Notes: a model not told the origin generated them from the sequence alone. A stretch of 64,000 bases of DNA from Helcococcus massiliensis (GCF_900258485.1 NZ_OGVE01000002.1:248001-312000); one strand, 5' to 3'; shown: positions 1-10,982, numbered from the stretch's first letter. A program made the numbers and translations.

Positions 1-517
1 TATTATCTTAAAGAAAACTACCTTTGGTTATGAATTAAAGGGAGTTGGATTAAACAGACATGCAGCTAAATATGCTGGTGTTAACGAAAATAAAGCTATA
101 GTGTTATCAATGGCAATTGCTGGTGCCCTTGCTGGTTTTGGTGGAGCTTCCCTATACTTATCAGGAGCTGGTAACCACTTGACTGTACAAGAAGTTATAC
201 CTGCTGAGGGATTTGACGGTATAGCAATCGCCCTCTTAGGATTAAATGAACCTATTGGTGTATTCTTATCAACAGCACTTATTTCCTATCTAAAGATGGG
301 TGGCCAAGCAATTCAAACATATGGTTATGCACCTGAATTAATCACAATGGTTATTTCATTTATACTATATGTATCAGCCTTGTCTGTATTATTTAGGCAA
401 TTATTAAGTAAAAAAAATAAAGATGAAGGTTCAAATATCAACGCAGAAACAATAGAAAATACAACTGCCCCAAATATCGATAATACCGATGAACTAGTGG
501 AAGGAGGAGATAAATAA
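1..517 (+). CDS. Nucleoside (BmpA-type) ABC transporter permease, 5' truncated by window
   Basis: This is the C-terminal part of an inner-membrane permease of the branched-chain-permease fold that works with BmpA/NupN-type nucleoside-binding lipoproteins. The reading frame is open from base 2, so the start lies outside the window. The visible part has hydrophobic segments, a typical GLNRHAAKYAGVN cytoplasmic coupling region, and a hydrophilic C-terminal tail. Its TAA stop overlaps by one base the ATG of the next permease, which has GGAGGAG upstream, so the two are translationally coupled. In B. subtilis the equivalent order is nupO-nupP-nupQ; the ATPase should lie just upstream. Substrate (guanosine or other nucleosides) is inferred from the family. 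Confidence 0.9.
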   Translation, partial: IILKKTTFGYELKGVGLNRHAAKYAGVNENKAIVLSMAIAGALAGFGGASLYLSGAGNHLTVQEVIPAEGFDGIAIALLGLNEPIGVFLSTALISYLKMGGQAIQTYGYAPELITMVISFILYVSALSVLFRQLLSKKNKDEGSNINAETIENTTAPNIDNTDELVEGGDK

Positions 518-1473
518 TGAACGCTTTATATTTCTTATTACAACAAACAATGTACTTCTCAATTCCCCTATTGATAGTTGCCCTAGCAGCTATGTTCTCA
601 GAAAGATCTGGGGTAATCAACATTGGACTTGAAGGTATCATGATAATGGGCGCCTTTGCAGGTACCATTTACCTACACTTTTCAGGAGGAGAAACTGGAA
701 ATACGCAATTCAACTTATTTATAGCAATGATTCTAGCTATCGTAGCTGGTATTATATATTCAGCCCTACATGCTTTTGCATCTGTAAATATGTTAGCTGA
801 CCAAACAATTTCTGGTACAGCCTTAAATATGTTTGCTCCAGCCTTCTCGATTTTTATAGCAAGATCAATGGTTGGTATCCAACAAATTGCTTTTACAGGT
901 GCATTTAGAATAGATAAAGTTCCAGTATTAGGTGACCTTCCATTTATTGGACCGATACTTTTCCAAAACGCTTATATTACTACTTATATAGGATTCGCTA
1001 TCTTAATAATAGCTTCATTTGTAATCTATAAGACTGCATTCGGACTAAGGTTAAGATCAGCGGGTGAATTCCCTCAAGCAACTGATGCAGCCGGTGTATC
1101 TGTTAAAGGTATCAGATGGTCAGGTGTTCTAATCTCCGGAGCCTTAGGTGGACTTGGTGGATTAGTTTACATTATACCAATATCAACAGAATTTAACGCT
1201 TCAGTAGCCGGTTACGGATTCCTAGCTATAGCTGTATTGATATTTGGTCAATGGAAGCCAGGCTATATAGCCTTAGCAGCCTTCTTCTTCGGTTTATTAA
1301 AAGCCATATCAGCTGCTTATACAGGTATTCCATTCCTAGCAAATCTAAACATACCTCAAGTTGTATACCAAATAATGCCTTATATAATAACAATACTTGC
1401 ATTAGTATTTACATCTAAGAAGTCAGCAGCTCCATCTGCTGCAGGTGTGCCATTTGACAAGGGTAAGAGATAA
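517..1473 (+). CDS. Nucleoside ABC transporter permease (NupQ-like)
   Basis: A 318-residue second permease subunit of a BmpA-type nucleoside importer, with about eight hydrophobic segments. The N-terminal FSERSGVINIGLEGIMIMGA is a conserved signature of this permease family, and the central GLRLRSAGEFPQATDAAGV is the coupling-helix region. The start is the ATG overlapping the previous stop (TAATG), 7 bases behind GGAGGAG. A rho-independent terminator follows at 1486-1523, so the downstream binding protein has its own promoter. With the upstream permease it would form the heterodimeric channel. Confidence 0.92.
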   Translation: MNALYFLLQQTMYFSIPLLIVALAAMFSERSGVINIGLEGIMIMGAFAGTIYLHFSGGETGNTQFNLFIAMILAIVAGIIYSALHAFASVNMLADQTISGTALNMFAPAFSIFIARSMVGIQQIAFTGAFRIDKVPVLGDLPFIGPILFQNAYITTYIGFAILIIASFVIYKTAFGLRLRSAGEFPQATDAAGVSVKGIRWSGVLISGALGGLGGLVYIIPISTEFNASVAGYGFLAIAVLIFGQWKPGYIALAAFFFGLLKAISAAYTGIPFLANLNIPQVVYQIMPYIITILALVFTSKKSAAPSAAGVPFDKGKR

Positions 1474-1485
1474 AATTAAAATTTT

Positions 1486-1523
1486 AAGACCAAGATACTC
1501 ATTTGTATCTTGGCCTTTTTTTT
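1486..1523 (+). terminator. Rho-independent terminator of permease operon
   Basis: A 9-bp perfect stem, CCAAGATAC (1490-1498) with GTATCTTGG (1505-1513), followed by a run of eight T. Confidence 0.85.
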
Positions 1524-1588
1524 GTCTATTTCTTGGTATTTTTACAATTAAATATTCTTAATATCCCCTATGTAAACACTTACATTTA

Positions 1589-1617
1589 ATGACAAAAAAA
1601 ATTGCTTATGCTATAAT
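1589..1617 (+). promoter_or_regulatory. Promoter of bmpA-like lipoprotein gene
   Basis: ATGACA at 1589-1594 is 17 bp from TATAAT at 1612-1617, which is preceded by TGC (extended -10). It lies about 75 bp upstream of the lipoprotein start. I recognise no riboswitch in the 1620-1690 leader. Confidence 0.7.
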
Positions 1618-1692
1618 ATATAATGTAAAGAATCTTAGTAAACTAGGCAGAGATGCTTTATAAAACATTGTAATTTTCTAGGAGGAAAAAAC

Positions 1693-2862
1693 ATGAATAT
1701 GAAGAGAGTTTTATCTCTATTATTGGCTTTAGTACTAGTATTATCATTAGTTGCATGTTCAAATGGTGGTAAGGAAACTGGTAAAGAAACTGTAAAAGAA
1801 ACAGGTACAGAAACCGGTAAAGAAACTGGTGTAGAAGCAGGTAAAATGGAATTAGATGACAATTCATTATACCTAATCACAGACTTAGGTACAATCGATG
1901 ACAAGTCATTTAACCAAGGTTCATTTGAAGGTTTAGAACAATTCGCTAAAGAAGCTGGCGTAAAAGCTAACTACTTAAGACCAGCTGGTGAAGGTAAACA
2001 AATTTATAAACAAGCTATTGATCAAGCTATAGCAGCTGGAGCAAAAATTGTTGTAACACCTGGTTACCTATTCGAGGAAGCTGTAGGTCAAGCTCAATCT
2101 GAACATCCAGAAATTAAGTTTATAGCAGTTGACTTTGAACCAAAAATAAGTAAGACAGAAGTAAAAATCGCTGAAAACACAACAGCTGTTTTATATAAAG
2201 AAGAACAATCAGGTTTCTTAGCAGGTTATGCAGCAGTTAAAGACGGTTACACAAAATTAGGTTTCATGGGTGGGGTAGCAGTACCAGCAGTTATTAAATT
2301 CGGATTTGGATTTATAGCAGGTGCTAACCACGCAGCAGAAGAATTAGGAATAAAAGTAGAAGTTAAATACAACTATACAGGTTCATTCGAAGCTAAACCA
2401 GAAATCCAAACAATGGCATCATCATGGTTCCAAGAAGGAACTGAAGTAATCTTCTCATGTGGTGGTGGTATTGGTTCATCAGTACTTAAAGCAGCACAAG
2501 ATAACAAGGCTGTAATGATTGGTGTTGACGTAGACCAAAAAGACATGGGTCAAGAAGTTATCACATCAGCTATGAAGAACTTACAAGGTTCAGTATACCT
2601 AGCAACAAAAGAAGCTGTTGAAGGTCAATTCAAGGGTGGACAAGCTCAAGTTCACGGTGTTGAAACAGAAGGTGTTCAAATTTCTGAAGACTTCTCAAGA
2701 TTCAAAACATTCACAAAAGAACAATACGATGAAATTTACAAGAAATTAGTTGATAATGTTGATGGTGTAACAGACAACATTCCTAACGATATTTCAAATG
2801 CAAACCCAGAATCATTTGCAGATAAGATGGGCGCAACAACAATTAAATATATCGAAAACTAA
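1693..2862 (+). CDS. BmpA/PnrA-like nucleoside-binding lipoprotein
   Basis: A 389-residue extracytoplasmic substrate-binding lipoprotein of the Bmp/PnrA family, the receptor for the ABC permeases just upstream. It has a type II signal peptide with lipobox LVAC (lipidated Cys22). A low-complexity KETG-rich linker (about residues 27-46) tethers the Bmp domain. Family hallmarks include LITDLGTIDDKSFNQGSFEG and the SCGGGIGSSVLKAA loop. The start is set by AGGAGG at 1680-1685, 7 bases before the ATG. The gene is flanked by terminators and has its own promoter, which allows higher expression than the permeases. Confidence 0.93.
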   Translation: MNMKRVLSLLLALVLVLSLVACSNGGKETGKETVKETGTETGKETGVEAGKMELDDNSLYLITDLGTIDDKSFNQGSFEGLEQFAKEAGVKANYLRPAGEGKQIYKQAIDQAIAAGAKIVVTPGYLFEEAVGQAQSEHPEIKFIAVDFEPKISKTEVKIAENTTAVLYKEEQSGFLAGYAAVKDGYTKLGFMGGVAVPAVIKFGFGFIAGANHAAEELGIKVEVKYNYTGSFEAKPEIQTMASSWFQEGTEVIFSCGGGIGSSVLKAAQDNKAVMIGVDVDQKDMGQEVITSAMKNLQGSVYLATKEAVEGQFKGGQAQVHGVETEGVQISEDFSRFKTFTKEQYDEIYKKLVDNVDGVTDNIPNDISNANPESFADKMGATTIKYIEN

Positions 2863-2888
2863 TAAAATAAATTAATTACTAAGATTAT

Positions 2889-2917
2889 AAAGCGTGTGGA
2901 TAATCCACACGCTTTTT
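2889..2917 (+). terminator. Terminator after bmpA-like gene
   Basis: A 10-bp perfect hairpin, AGCGTGTGGA (2891-2900) with TCCACACGCT (2904-2913), then T5. Confidence 0.88.
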
Positions 2918-2924
2918 ATATACT

Positions 2925-2955
2925 AAAAAAACTGGATATAAAATCCAGTTTTTTC
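2925..2955 (-). terminator. Terminator of the ATP synthase operon
   Basis: ACTGGAT (2931-2937) pairs with ATCCAGT (2943-2949), flanked by A6 and T6, so it can work in both directions. It touches the atpC stop codon and separates the two converging operons. Confidence 0.82.
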
Positions 2956-3353
2956 TATAAATCTTTTATATTTAACCTATTGATAGCCTTTTTAAGTTCA
3001 AGTTCTGCCCTATCAAATGAAGAGGAATCTTTAGCTTCTTTAAGTCTTCTTTCAGCTTCTTCCTTGGCTCTGATAGCTCTCTCTTTATCTATCTCTTCTC
3101 TCCATTCAACGGCATCTGAGATTACGACTATCTCATTGTCTTTCATAGTTAGGTAACCACCAGCAATTGTAGCAAATCTAAAGTCTCCATCTTTCTTTAT
3201 TTTTAAATAAGAAATTTGTAATGAAGCTACCATTGGTAGATGATTTTTTAATATAGCAAATTCACCTAATTCAGATTTCGCTATTAGCGTATCAATAGTA
3301 TCGTTGTAAAATTCTCTATCGGGAGTAACAATTTTTAGTCTTAATTCATCCAT
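2955..3353 (-). CDS. atpC: F1Fo ATP synthase epsilon subunit
   Basis: A 132-residue central-stalk subunit, with the N-terminal beta-sandwich (residues 1-85: the FAILKNHLPMVASL region and the IAGGYLTMKDNEIVV strand) and a C-terminal charged helical pair that can inhibit ATP hydrolysis. It is the last gene of the atp operon, 9 bp after atpD, and ends at a strong terminator. Length is normal for the family. Confidence 0.96.
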   Translation of the reverse strand: MDELRLKIVTPDREFYNDTIDTLIAKSELGEFAILKNHLPMVASLQISYLKIKKDGDFRFATIAGGYLTMKDNEIVVISDAVEWREEIDKERAIRAKEEAERRLKEAKDSSSFDRAELELKKAINRLNIKDL

Positions 3354-3362
3354 TGTTACCTC

Positions 3363-4778
<1,416 letters not shown>

Positions 4779-5645
4779 CTAATTAAGAGCCTCTGCTCCA
4801 CCAACAATTTCAGTAATTTCTTGAGTGATTGCTGCCTGTCTTGCTCTATTATATAGTAATTCTAATTCTTCAACTAATTCTTCTCCATTTGTTGTAGCCG
4901 ATTCCATAGCATTTGATCTTGATGCTTGCTCGGATACGGCGGATTCTAAAATAGCTGAATAAACTGTTACATTAATATATTGTTTTATCATCCTTGTTAG
5001 TACAGAATGAGCTGAAGGCTCAAATTCATATTCTATATTTAATGAATCCTCTTCCTTTTCTTCATGATGGTCAAAACCAGAAGCAGGTAATAACTTTACT
5101 GTTTTAGGTTCAAAACTCATCATTGACTTAAATTCTGTATAAACAAGGTACACTTCATCAAATTCCTTATCTATAAAGGCTCTGGTGAAATATTCGCCCA
5201 TTACTGCAGCATCTTCAGCCAAGGGTTCTTTGGATATATGTGAAAAGTCGATATTGGCTTTGATGCCATTTCTTCTAAACAATCCCAAAGATCTGATACC
5301 GGTAGTAAATACCTTGGTGTTTACTTCCGGATCACTTTGTATAGTCTTTAAAGCTTCTTTGACTACATTATTATTGTAGCCACCAGCTAGACCCTTGTCT
5401 GATGCTATAACTATAACAGCCCTATTTTTAACTGGTCTTTCTTCCATCAAGGCTGTAGTTTCACTAACAGATCCTAATATTTCATTGATATTTTGATAAA
5501 CTGTATCAAAATAAGGCTTGGTATTTTCCAACCTGGTCCTTATTTTTCTTAACTTAGCAGAAGCAACTAATTGCATGGCATTAGTAATTTGCATAATGGA
5601 ATCTACACTTTGGATTCTTCTTCTAATATCCTTTTGATTAGCCAT
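4779..5645 (-). CDS. atpG: F1Fo ATP synthase gamma subunit
   Basis: The 288-residue rotor shaft of F1. The N-terminal helix (RRRIQSVDSIMQITNAMQLV) and the C-terminal helix (EQASRSNAMESATTNGEEL, then RQAAITQEITEIVGGAEAL) form the coiled coil inside the alpha3beta3 ring. The Rossmann-like middle domain lies between. It sits between atpA (12 bp) and atpD (15 bp). Confidence 0.97.
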   Translation of the reverse strand: MANQKDIRRRIQSVDSIMQITNAMQLVASAKLRKIRTRLENTKPYFDTVYQNINEILGSVSETTALMEERPVKNRAVIVIASDKGLAGGYNNNVVKEALKTIQSDPEVNTKVFTTGIRSLGLFRRNGIKANIDFSHISKEPLAEDAAVMGEYFTRAFIDKEFDEVYLVYTEFKSMMSFEPKTVKLLPASGFDHHEEKEEDSLNIEYEFEPSAHSVLTRMIKQYINVTVYSAILESAVSEQASRSNAMESATTNGEELVEELELLYNRARQAAITQEITEIVGGAEALN

Positions 5646-5657
5646 TTATACCTCTTT

Positions 5658-7160
5658 CTAAGCAAATGTCTTCTTGTATTCTAAAATCGCTTCTTCTATT
5701 TCCTTTTTGATTTCGTCATCAAATTCTTCGCTTATAATTCTGTCTCTTAATTCATAGTGGCTATTTTGCATATATTCATGCAAACCTAGCTCGAATTCTT
5801 TTACCTTGTCAACAGCTATGTCATCTAGGTGACCTTCTGTTGCAGCATATAAGATAACAACTTGGTCTCTAACATCAACTGGTGAATCTTGAGCTTGCTT
5901 CATAACTTCCATCAATCTTTCACCTTTGTCTAGGGTTTTTTGAGTAGCTGGATCTAGTTCTGATCCAAATTGAGCGAAAGCTTCTAATTCTCTATATTGA
6001 GCTAGTTCAAGTTTGATACCACCTGATACTTTTTTCATCGGTTTCAATTGAGCAGAACCACCAACTCTAGATACTGATAGACCAGAGTTAACAGCAGGTC
6101 TTTGTCCTGCAAAGAATAATTCAGATTCTAAGAATATTTGCCCGTCAGTAATTGAAATTACGTTTGTAGGAATATATGCTGATATATCCCCATCTTGGGT
6201 CTCAATTATAGGTAGGGCTGTAATTGATCCACCACCTAATTCATCTGATAATTTAGCTGCTCTTTCTAGCAATCTTGAATGTAAGTAGAAAACATCACCT
6301 GGGTAAGCTTCACGTCCTGGTGGTCTTCTTAATAATAATGACATTTCTCTATAGGCAACAGCATGTTTTGACAAGTCATCATAAACTATTAAAACATCCT
6401 TGCCTTGGTGCATGAATTCTTCAGCCATAGCAACACCAGAATATGGTGCTATATATTGTAAAGGAGCTAATTTTGCTGCAGATTCAGATAAAACTATTGT
6501 GTAATCCATAGCGCCTTTTTCTTCGAATAGTTCCACTATTCCGGCTACTGTGGATTCTTTTTGTCCGATAGCTACATAAATACAAATAACATCTTGTCCC
6601 TTTTGGTTTAAAATGGTATCTGTAGCTATGGTTGTCTTACCTGTTTGTCTGTCACCAATGATTAATTCCCTTTGTCCCTTACCAATTGGTATCAAGGAGT
6701 CTATAGCCTTTATACCAGTTTGTAGAGGTTGGTTAACTGACTGTCTTTCAATAACTTCTGGAGCTGGTGATTCTATAGGTCTATACTTGTCTGTCTTTAT
6801 AGGACCCTTACCATCTATTGGTTGGCCAAGAGCGTTTACTACCCTACCTATAAGGGCGTCACCTACTGGAACTTCAACGATTCTTCCAGTTCTCTTTACC
6901 TTAACTCCTTCTTTTAATTTTGAATCATCCCCTAGTAAAACAACACCTACATTGTTTTCTTCAAGGTTTAAAGCCATACCATAGGTTGAGCCTTCAAATT
7001 CTAATAGCTCACCTGCCATAGCATTTTCTAGTCCATGAACACGAGAAATACCATCACCAACTTCGATTATTGAACCTTCTTCAAAAATCTCAGTATCTTG
7101 ATCATACTTATCAATCATTGATTTAATGACTGATGAGATCTCTTCTGGTTTTAATTTCAT
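5658..7160 (-). CDS. atpA: F1Fo ATP synthase alpha subunit
   Basis: The 500-residue non-catalytic nucleotide-binding subunit of F1. It has the P-loop GDRQTGKT, the [12 protein letters not shown] segment and the [20 protein letters not shown] region, including the arginine that reaches the catalytic site. The start codon directly abuts the atpH stop, so the pair is probably translationally coupled. Confidence 0.98.
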   Translation of the reverse strand: MKLKPEEISSVIKSMIDKYDQDTEIFEEGSIIEVGDGISRVHGLENAMAGELLEFEGSTYGMALNLEENNVGVVLLGDDSKLKEGVKVKRTGRIVEVPVGDALIGRVVNALGQPIDGKGPIKTDKYRPIESPAPEVIERQSVNQPLQTGIKAIDSLIPIGKGQRELIIGDRQTGKTTIATDTILNQKGQDVICIYVAIGQKESTVAGIVELFEEKGAMDYTIVLSESAAKLAPLQYIAPYSGVAMAEEFMHQGKDVLIVYDDLSKHAVAYREMSLLLRRPPGREAYPGDVFYLHSRLLERAAKLSDELGGGSITALPIIETQDGDISAYIPTNVISITDGQIFLESELFFAGQRPAVNSGLSVSRVGGSAQLKPMKKVSGGIKLELAQYRELEAFAQFGSELDPATQKTLDKGERLMEVMKQAQDSPVDVRDQVVILYAATEGHLDDIAVDKVKEFELGLHEYMQNSHYELRDRIISEEFDDEIKKEIEEAILEYKKTFA

Positions 7161-7700
7161 CTATTCACCTTCCTTTTTCAAGCGAGCCCTTAAGTTTTCA
7201 AGTCTATTCTTAACTGAATTTTCAATCCTGTTACCTTCAATGTAAATTGATACTCCACTTATTAGTGATTCATCAATTTCATTTGTTAGCTCTACTTGTT
7301 TTTTATATTTTTTCTCTAATGTATTAACCAAGTCATCCATATCAGAAGAATCAAGTTTACTTGCAGAATACACTATTCCTTCCATAATACCTTTTTCTTC
7401 CTTATATCTTTGGTTATAATCCCTAATTAAATCAATTAAAATCTCAAATCTAGACTTATCAACTAGTACATAAAGTAGGTTGATCACATCCTTGTCAAAA
7501 CCATCAAACAACTTAGCAAGCAATTCTTTTTTATCATCCTTGCTTACATTTGGGTTTGAAATAATTTGATTTATTTCTTTATGTTCTTTTAAAATGTCTT
7601 CTATCTCTTTTAATTCTTGCCTATTTTGGTCTAGTTTGTTTTTTTCTTTAGATAGTTCGAAAAAAGCTTCTGAATAAACTTTAACAACTTTCTCATTCAT
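7161..7700 (-). CDS. atpH: F1Fo ATP synthase delta subunit
   Basis: A 179-residue peripheral-stalk protein (OSCP/delta family) that joins the b dimer to the top of F1. It has an N-terminal helical bundle (residues 1-105) and a C-terminal portion with the ISGVSIYIEGNRIENSVKNR segment typical of the family. Its start overlaps the end of atpF by 8 bp. Confidence 0.95.
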   Translation of the reverse strand: MNEKVVKVYSEAFFELSKEKNKLDQNRQELKEIEDILKEHKEINQIISNPNVSKDDKKELLAKLFDGFDKDVINLLYVLVDKSRFEILIDLIRDYNQRYKEEKGIMEGIVYSASKLDSSDMDDLVNTLEKKYKKQVELTNEIDESLISGVSIYIEGNRIENSVKNRLENLRARLKKEGE

Positions 7701-8199
7701 AAGTTTTCTCCAAATCCGATATCAAGGACCTTACCATCTCCTTATCAGTATTTGTACTTGTTTTTTCTTTAAGCAATTTTTCTGTTGCTGAAAGAGCTAT
7801 ATCAACTATTTCATCATTCATAGATTTCATAGCTTTTTTCTTTTCATTTTCTAGTTTTATCATGCCCTTGTCGTATTCGTCTTGGGCAAGTTTTCTAGAC
7901 TCTTCAACAGCCTTAGATTTTATATCTTCACCATAGGCTCTGGCCGAAGATATGATTTCTGAAGATTCCTTCCTTGCTTCTAAAATTTTAGCCTGGTAGT
8001 CTTCATTCATCTTTTCTAATTGCTTATCGGCTTCTTCTTTTGTTTTTACACCATCTTCGATGTAAGCTTTTCTTTTAGCCAATAACTCTTGTACAGGTTT
8101 AAAAAGAAAATGTCTAAGTACTAAAAATAGGATGGCAGTTGCCAAAAGGGTTTGACCCATATTGACAAAATCAGGGATTACATTAATTTTAATACCCAT
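7693..8199 (-). CDS. atpF: F1Fo ATP synthase b subunit
   Basis: The 168-residue peripheral stalk. One N-terminal membrane helix (about residues 10-32, TLLATAILFLVLRHFLFKP) is followed by a long charged coiled coil. The C-terminus contacts delta. It overlaps atpH by 8 bp. A single b gene is present, so a homodimeric stator is expected. Confidence 0.96.
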   Translation of the reverse strand: MGIKINVIPDFVNMGQTLLATAILFLVLRHFLFKPVQELLAKRKAYIEDGVKTKEEADKQLEKMNEDYQAKILEARKESSEIISSARAYGEDIKSKAVEESRKLAQDEYDKGMIKLENEKKKAMKSMNDEIVDIALSATEKLLKEKTSTNTDKEMVRSLISDLEKTYE

Positions 8200-8218
8200 T
8201 TATCCCCCCTAGTTTTAA

Positions 8219-8485
<267 letters not shown>

Positions 8486-8489
8486 CTAA

Positions 8490-9185
8490 TTAATTTGTTC
8501 TTTCTCCAATTGCTCCATTTATATTTATCATGGTCAACATGACAAATACAAACATCTGAATTAACCCTGAAAACACATCAAAATATGCGTGTAAGGCTGG
8601 TGCCAAGAATGGTGTAACAAATACTGATAAACTATTCAAAGCACTATAAGCTAGGGTTGTTACTATCATACCTGATAAGATATTACCGAATATCCTAAAG
8701 GACATTGAGATAGGTGTTGATAATTCTCCCAATACATTAATTGGGAACAAGAATCCTAAAGGTTCGAAATAACCTTTAATGTAGCCACCTATACCGTTGA
8801 ACCTAATATTATTTACATGCATCAAGGTAACTGATACTAAAGCCATAGCTAAAGCCACATTATAATTTGATAGAGGTGGTTTTAATCCCACCAAACCAAG
8901 CAAGTTTGATACTGCTAGAAATATTACTAAGGATCCAATATATGGAACAAATCCAAGATTGGCCTTCCCCATTGTTGCTTCAACTAAATTTTCTATAGTT
9001 TCAACAAACATTTCGCCTAGAAGTAGCAAACCTTTTGGGTTTTCACGAAAATCAGCCTTCTTAGCCTTATACCCAATGATTATACCTAGTATTGATAAAA
9101 CAATACATACTATAGTCACATTTACAATTTCAGGTTGTATAGTGTAGGTATTTCCATTAAGCATAAAATCTATGCTAATGTCCAT
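8490..9185 (-). CDS. atpB: F1Fo ATP synthase a subunit
   Basis: A 231-residue membrane stator subunit that provides the two ion half-channels against the c ring. The conserved helix ISMSFRIFGNILSGMIV contains the essential stator arginine, and the last helix reads SGLIQMFVFVMLTMININGA. Its start overlaps the end of the preceding atpI by 11 bp. Confidence 0.96.
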   Translation of the reverse strand: MDISIDFMLNGNTYTIQPEIVNVTIVCIVLSILGIIIGYKAKKADFRENPKGLLLLGEMFVETIENLVEATMGKANLGFVPYIGSLVIFLAVSNLLGLVGLKPPLSNYNVALAMALVSVTLMHVNNIRFNGIGGYIKGYFEPLGFLFPINVLGELSTPISMSFRIFGNILSGMIVTTLAYSALNSLSVFVTPFLAPALHAYFDVFSGLIQMFVFVMLTMININGAIGERTN

Positions 9186-9573
9186 TTTTCCCTTCCTTTC
9201 GATTACTAAAAAGAGTATACAAGTTATTTATATAAAGGGTGAGTTTGATATTCATCAAGGCAAACCCAGTAGTATATAAGTTGAATAAACTTGATTTTGC
9301 AGCAAAAATTAACACCAATCCAGCTATGGTAAACCTTATAAAATAATTGGCCACCATGTATCTTTTAGCCTTATCTTGAGGCTTATCAATAGCAACAATA
9401 ACGTTGTAATATAGGAGTCTAAAAAATACAATTGATAGACCACCACCTAATATAAGACCTAAGACAAGTTGGATTTTTTGATTAAAAAAAACAAGACAAA
9501 TAATGATCTCAAATAAAAGCAAAAATAAACTCTTGTAAATTATAGAATTTACATATTTATTGTTTTCTTCCAC
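9175..9573 (-). CDS. atpI: ATP synthase subunit I-like membrane protein
   Basis: A small four-helix membrane protein at the usual place of AtpI, which assists c-ring assembly. I prefer a GTG start at 9573 (about 132 residues), 9 bases after AAGGTG, because it overlaps the upstream gene by only 17 bp. An ATG at 9627 with a weak AGGA would add 18 basic residues (overlap 71 bp). The sequence is poorly conserved, as is usual for AtpI; the assignment rests on hydrophobicity, size and position. Confidence 0.8.
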   Translation of the reverse strand: MEENNKYVNSIIYKSLFLLLFEIIICLVFFNQKIQLVLGLILGGGLSIVFFRLLYYNVIVAIDKPQDKAKRYMVANYFIRFTIAGLVLIFAAKSSLFNLYTTGFALMNIKLTLYINNLYTLFSNRKEGKNGH

Positions 9574-9784
9574 TCTGATCTTCACCTTTCTTGTTTTTAT
9601 CCGTAGCAGTAAGCAACTTATAAACATTTAAGAATCCTGCTAAGACTCCCAAAATAATGAATATAAGTGAAAATAACATCTTAAATCCCAATTTGTTATC
9701 AAGCCACCTACCGATTAGCAAGGCTAAAAATATAGGTGAAACCATGCTAAAAGCTACTTGTGTGATTAATACTAAGTTTTGCAT
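9557..9784 (-). CDS. AtpZ/AtpI-type small membrane protein, first gene of the atp operon
   Basis: A 75-residue protein with two membrane helices (residues 5-27 and 34-57) and a charged tail. The IGRWLDNKLGF segment between helices and the following LGVLAGFLNVYKLL are typical of the ATPase_gene1/AtpZ family, thought to help Na+/Mg2+ handling or Fo assembly. It opens the atp operon, with GAGGAG just upstream of the ATG. Confidence 0.82.
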   Translation of the reverse strand: MQNLVLITQVAFSMVSPIFLALLIGRWLDNKLGFKMLFSLIFIILGVLAGFLNVYKLLTATDKNKKGEDQSGRKQ

Positions 9785-10030
9785 AAATCTCCTCTTATAA
9801 ATTACATTTTATAATATATAGATATAAATAGCAATTACATTGTTATATATACCCATTTGTGGTGAGAATAACAATTTTTTGTATAAAAAACGGAGGTTTT
9901 TCGCGGCTACCCAACTAGAGATTTTAGATATTTAAGTATATTTGAGGATTTGGAGATTATAAAGAGTATAGGTTTAGGAGATCTTGGGATTTGAGCGAAC
10001 TGGGGAATTGATCATTGAAATTATGGTATA
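9785..10030. other. Upstream region of the atp operon
   Basis: Very AT-rich. On the minus strand TTGTTA, 17 bp, then TATATA (about 9846-9874) is a possible promoter for the atp operon, but the match is weak. No gene is visible. Confidence 0.35.
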
Positions 10031-10051
10031 TAAACATCGAAGTAATAAATA

Positions 10052-10205
10052 GTTCAGAAAAAGGCGAGGTTTAAAATCTGAACTAGTTCCAACCACAAAA
10101 CTTGTTCAGGAAAAGGCGAAGTCTAAAATCTGAACTATCCCTAGCTGCAAAAATAGTTCAGGATAAGACGAGGTGCAAATTCTGAACTAGTCCCTGAATT
10201 TACAA
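10052..10205. repeat. Tandem inverted-repeat array, GTTCAG/CTGAAC family, 52-bp period
   Basis: Three units start with GTTCAG at 10052, 10104 and 10156, exactly 52 bp apart. Each unit has the complementary arm CTGAAC about 26 bp later, with a purine-rich stretch (aaaaggcgaggt-like) between the arms. There is no coding potential. Confidence 0.85.
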
Positions 10206-10237
10206 TTTTGATTCTTATATATAGGCTTTGATGACTT

Positions 10238-10440
10238 CATGTAAATTCGAGCCTAATCTTTCATTTACATTAGTTTTTCTCGATTTTCTCATGTAAATCT
10301 GAATTCTACTTTTTATTTACATGAATTCAGCGAAATATTTTAGGCATTCTCATGTAAATTCGAATCTAATCTTTTATTTACACTAGTTTTTCTCGATTTT
10401 CTCATGTAAATTTAAATCCCTTTGCCCTTTACATGATTAA
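10238..10440. repeat. Tandem inverted-repeat array, CATGTAAAT/ATTTACATG family
   Basis: CATGTAAAT-like arms start at 10238, 10290, 10351 and 10403 (steps of 52, 61 and 52 bp). Each is followed about 25 bp later by the inverse arm, ATTTACAT or a close variant. Segments such as agtttttctcgattttct recur between units. Confidence 0.85.
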
Positions 10441-10477
10441 CGTTTTTCTAATCTATTTTATGATTTTCAAATTAGCT

Positions 10478-10895
10478 TTGGCGCATTTCCCAACTTTTCA
10501 TCTGTTTTGCGCCACTATCGAGGACTCTTCATCAAAATAATTGGCACTTTTTCAGAATTTTTTCAGCTTTTACACCATTTCACAGGGATCTCCAAGTCTA
10601 TTTTGGCGCAAATCCAAATTAATCTTAAAGTTTGTGCCACTAGCAAGGGACCTTTACCAAGGCACTTGGCGCATTATTAGAATATTTCCAGCTTTTGCGC
10701 CAATTCTAAAATTCTCCTTGGTTTACTTTGGCGCATATTCCAACTTTCCTCTCTATTTTGTGCCTTTCTCAAAGTTTTTCACTAAAATATTTGGCGCATA
10801 TCTTAGTCTTTCTTTTATTTTGTGCCACTACCGAGGAGTTCCAATAAATCATTTTAGCACATTTCTCAACTTTTCATCTACTTCGTTCCAAACTC
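10478..10895. repeat. Tandem inverted-repeat array, TTGGCGCA/TGCGCCA family, 62-63-bp period
   Basis: TTGGCGCA-like arms start at 10478, 10541, 10603, 10666, 10728, 10791 and 10854, alternating 63 and 62 bp. The inverse arm (TTGCGCCA or TTGTGCCA) follows 29 bp after the start of each unit. Spacer sequences are degenerate. A 222-codon open frame crosses this array, but it is a by-product of the repeats. Confidence 0.88.
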
Positions 10896-10931
10896 TGCAC
10901 CCAGACATTCTTCCAAAAACACCAAAATACA

Positions 10932-10965
10932 CAAAAAAGAAGCTGCGAAAAATTTCGCAACCTCC
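10932..10965 (-). terminator. Terminator of ileS
   Basis: On the minus strand TGCGAAA pairs with TTTCGCA (10944-10950 with 10953-10959), followed by CTTCTTTTTTG. It lies 20 bp after the ileS stop. Confidence 0.65.
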
Positions 10966-10982
10966 TCTTTTATATTATCCGA

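Noticed and set aside
9574-9627. Longer atpI reading from ATG 9627
   Set aside because: It would overlap the upstream gene by 71 bp and add a basic, non-family N-terminus; the GTG at 9573 has a better ribosome site.
10052-10895. CRISPR array
   Set aside because: Units are degenerate along their whole length, the conserved parts are only 6-9-bp inverted arms, no fixed direct repeat of 24-40 bp alternates with unique spacers, and no cas gene is near.
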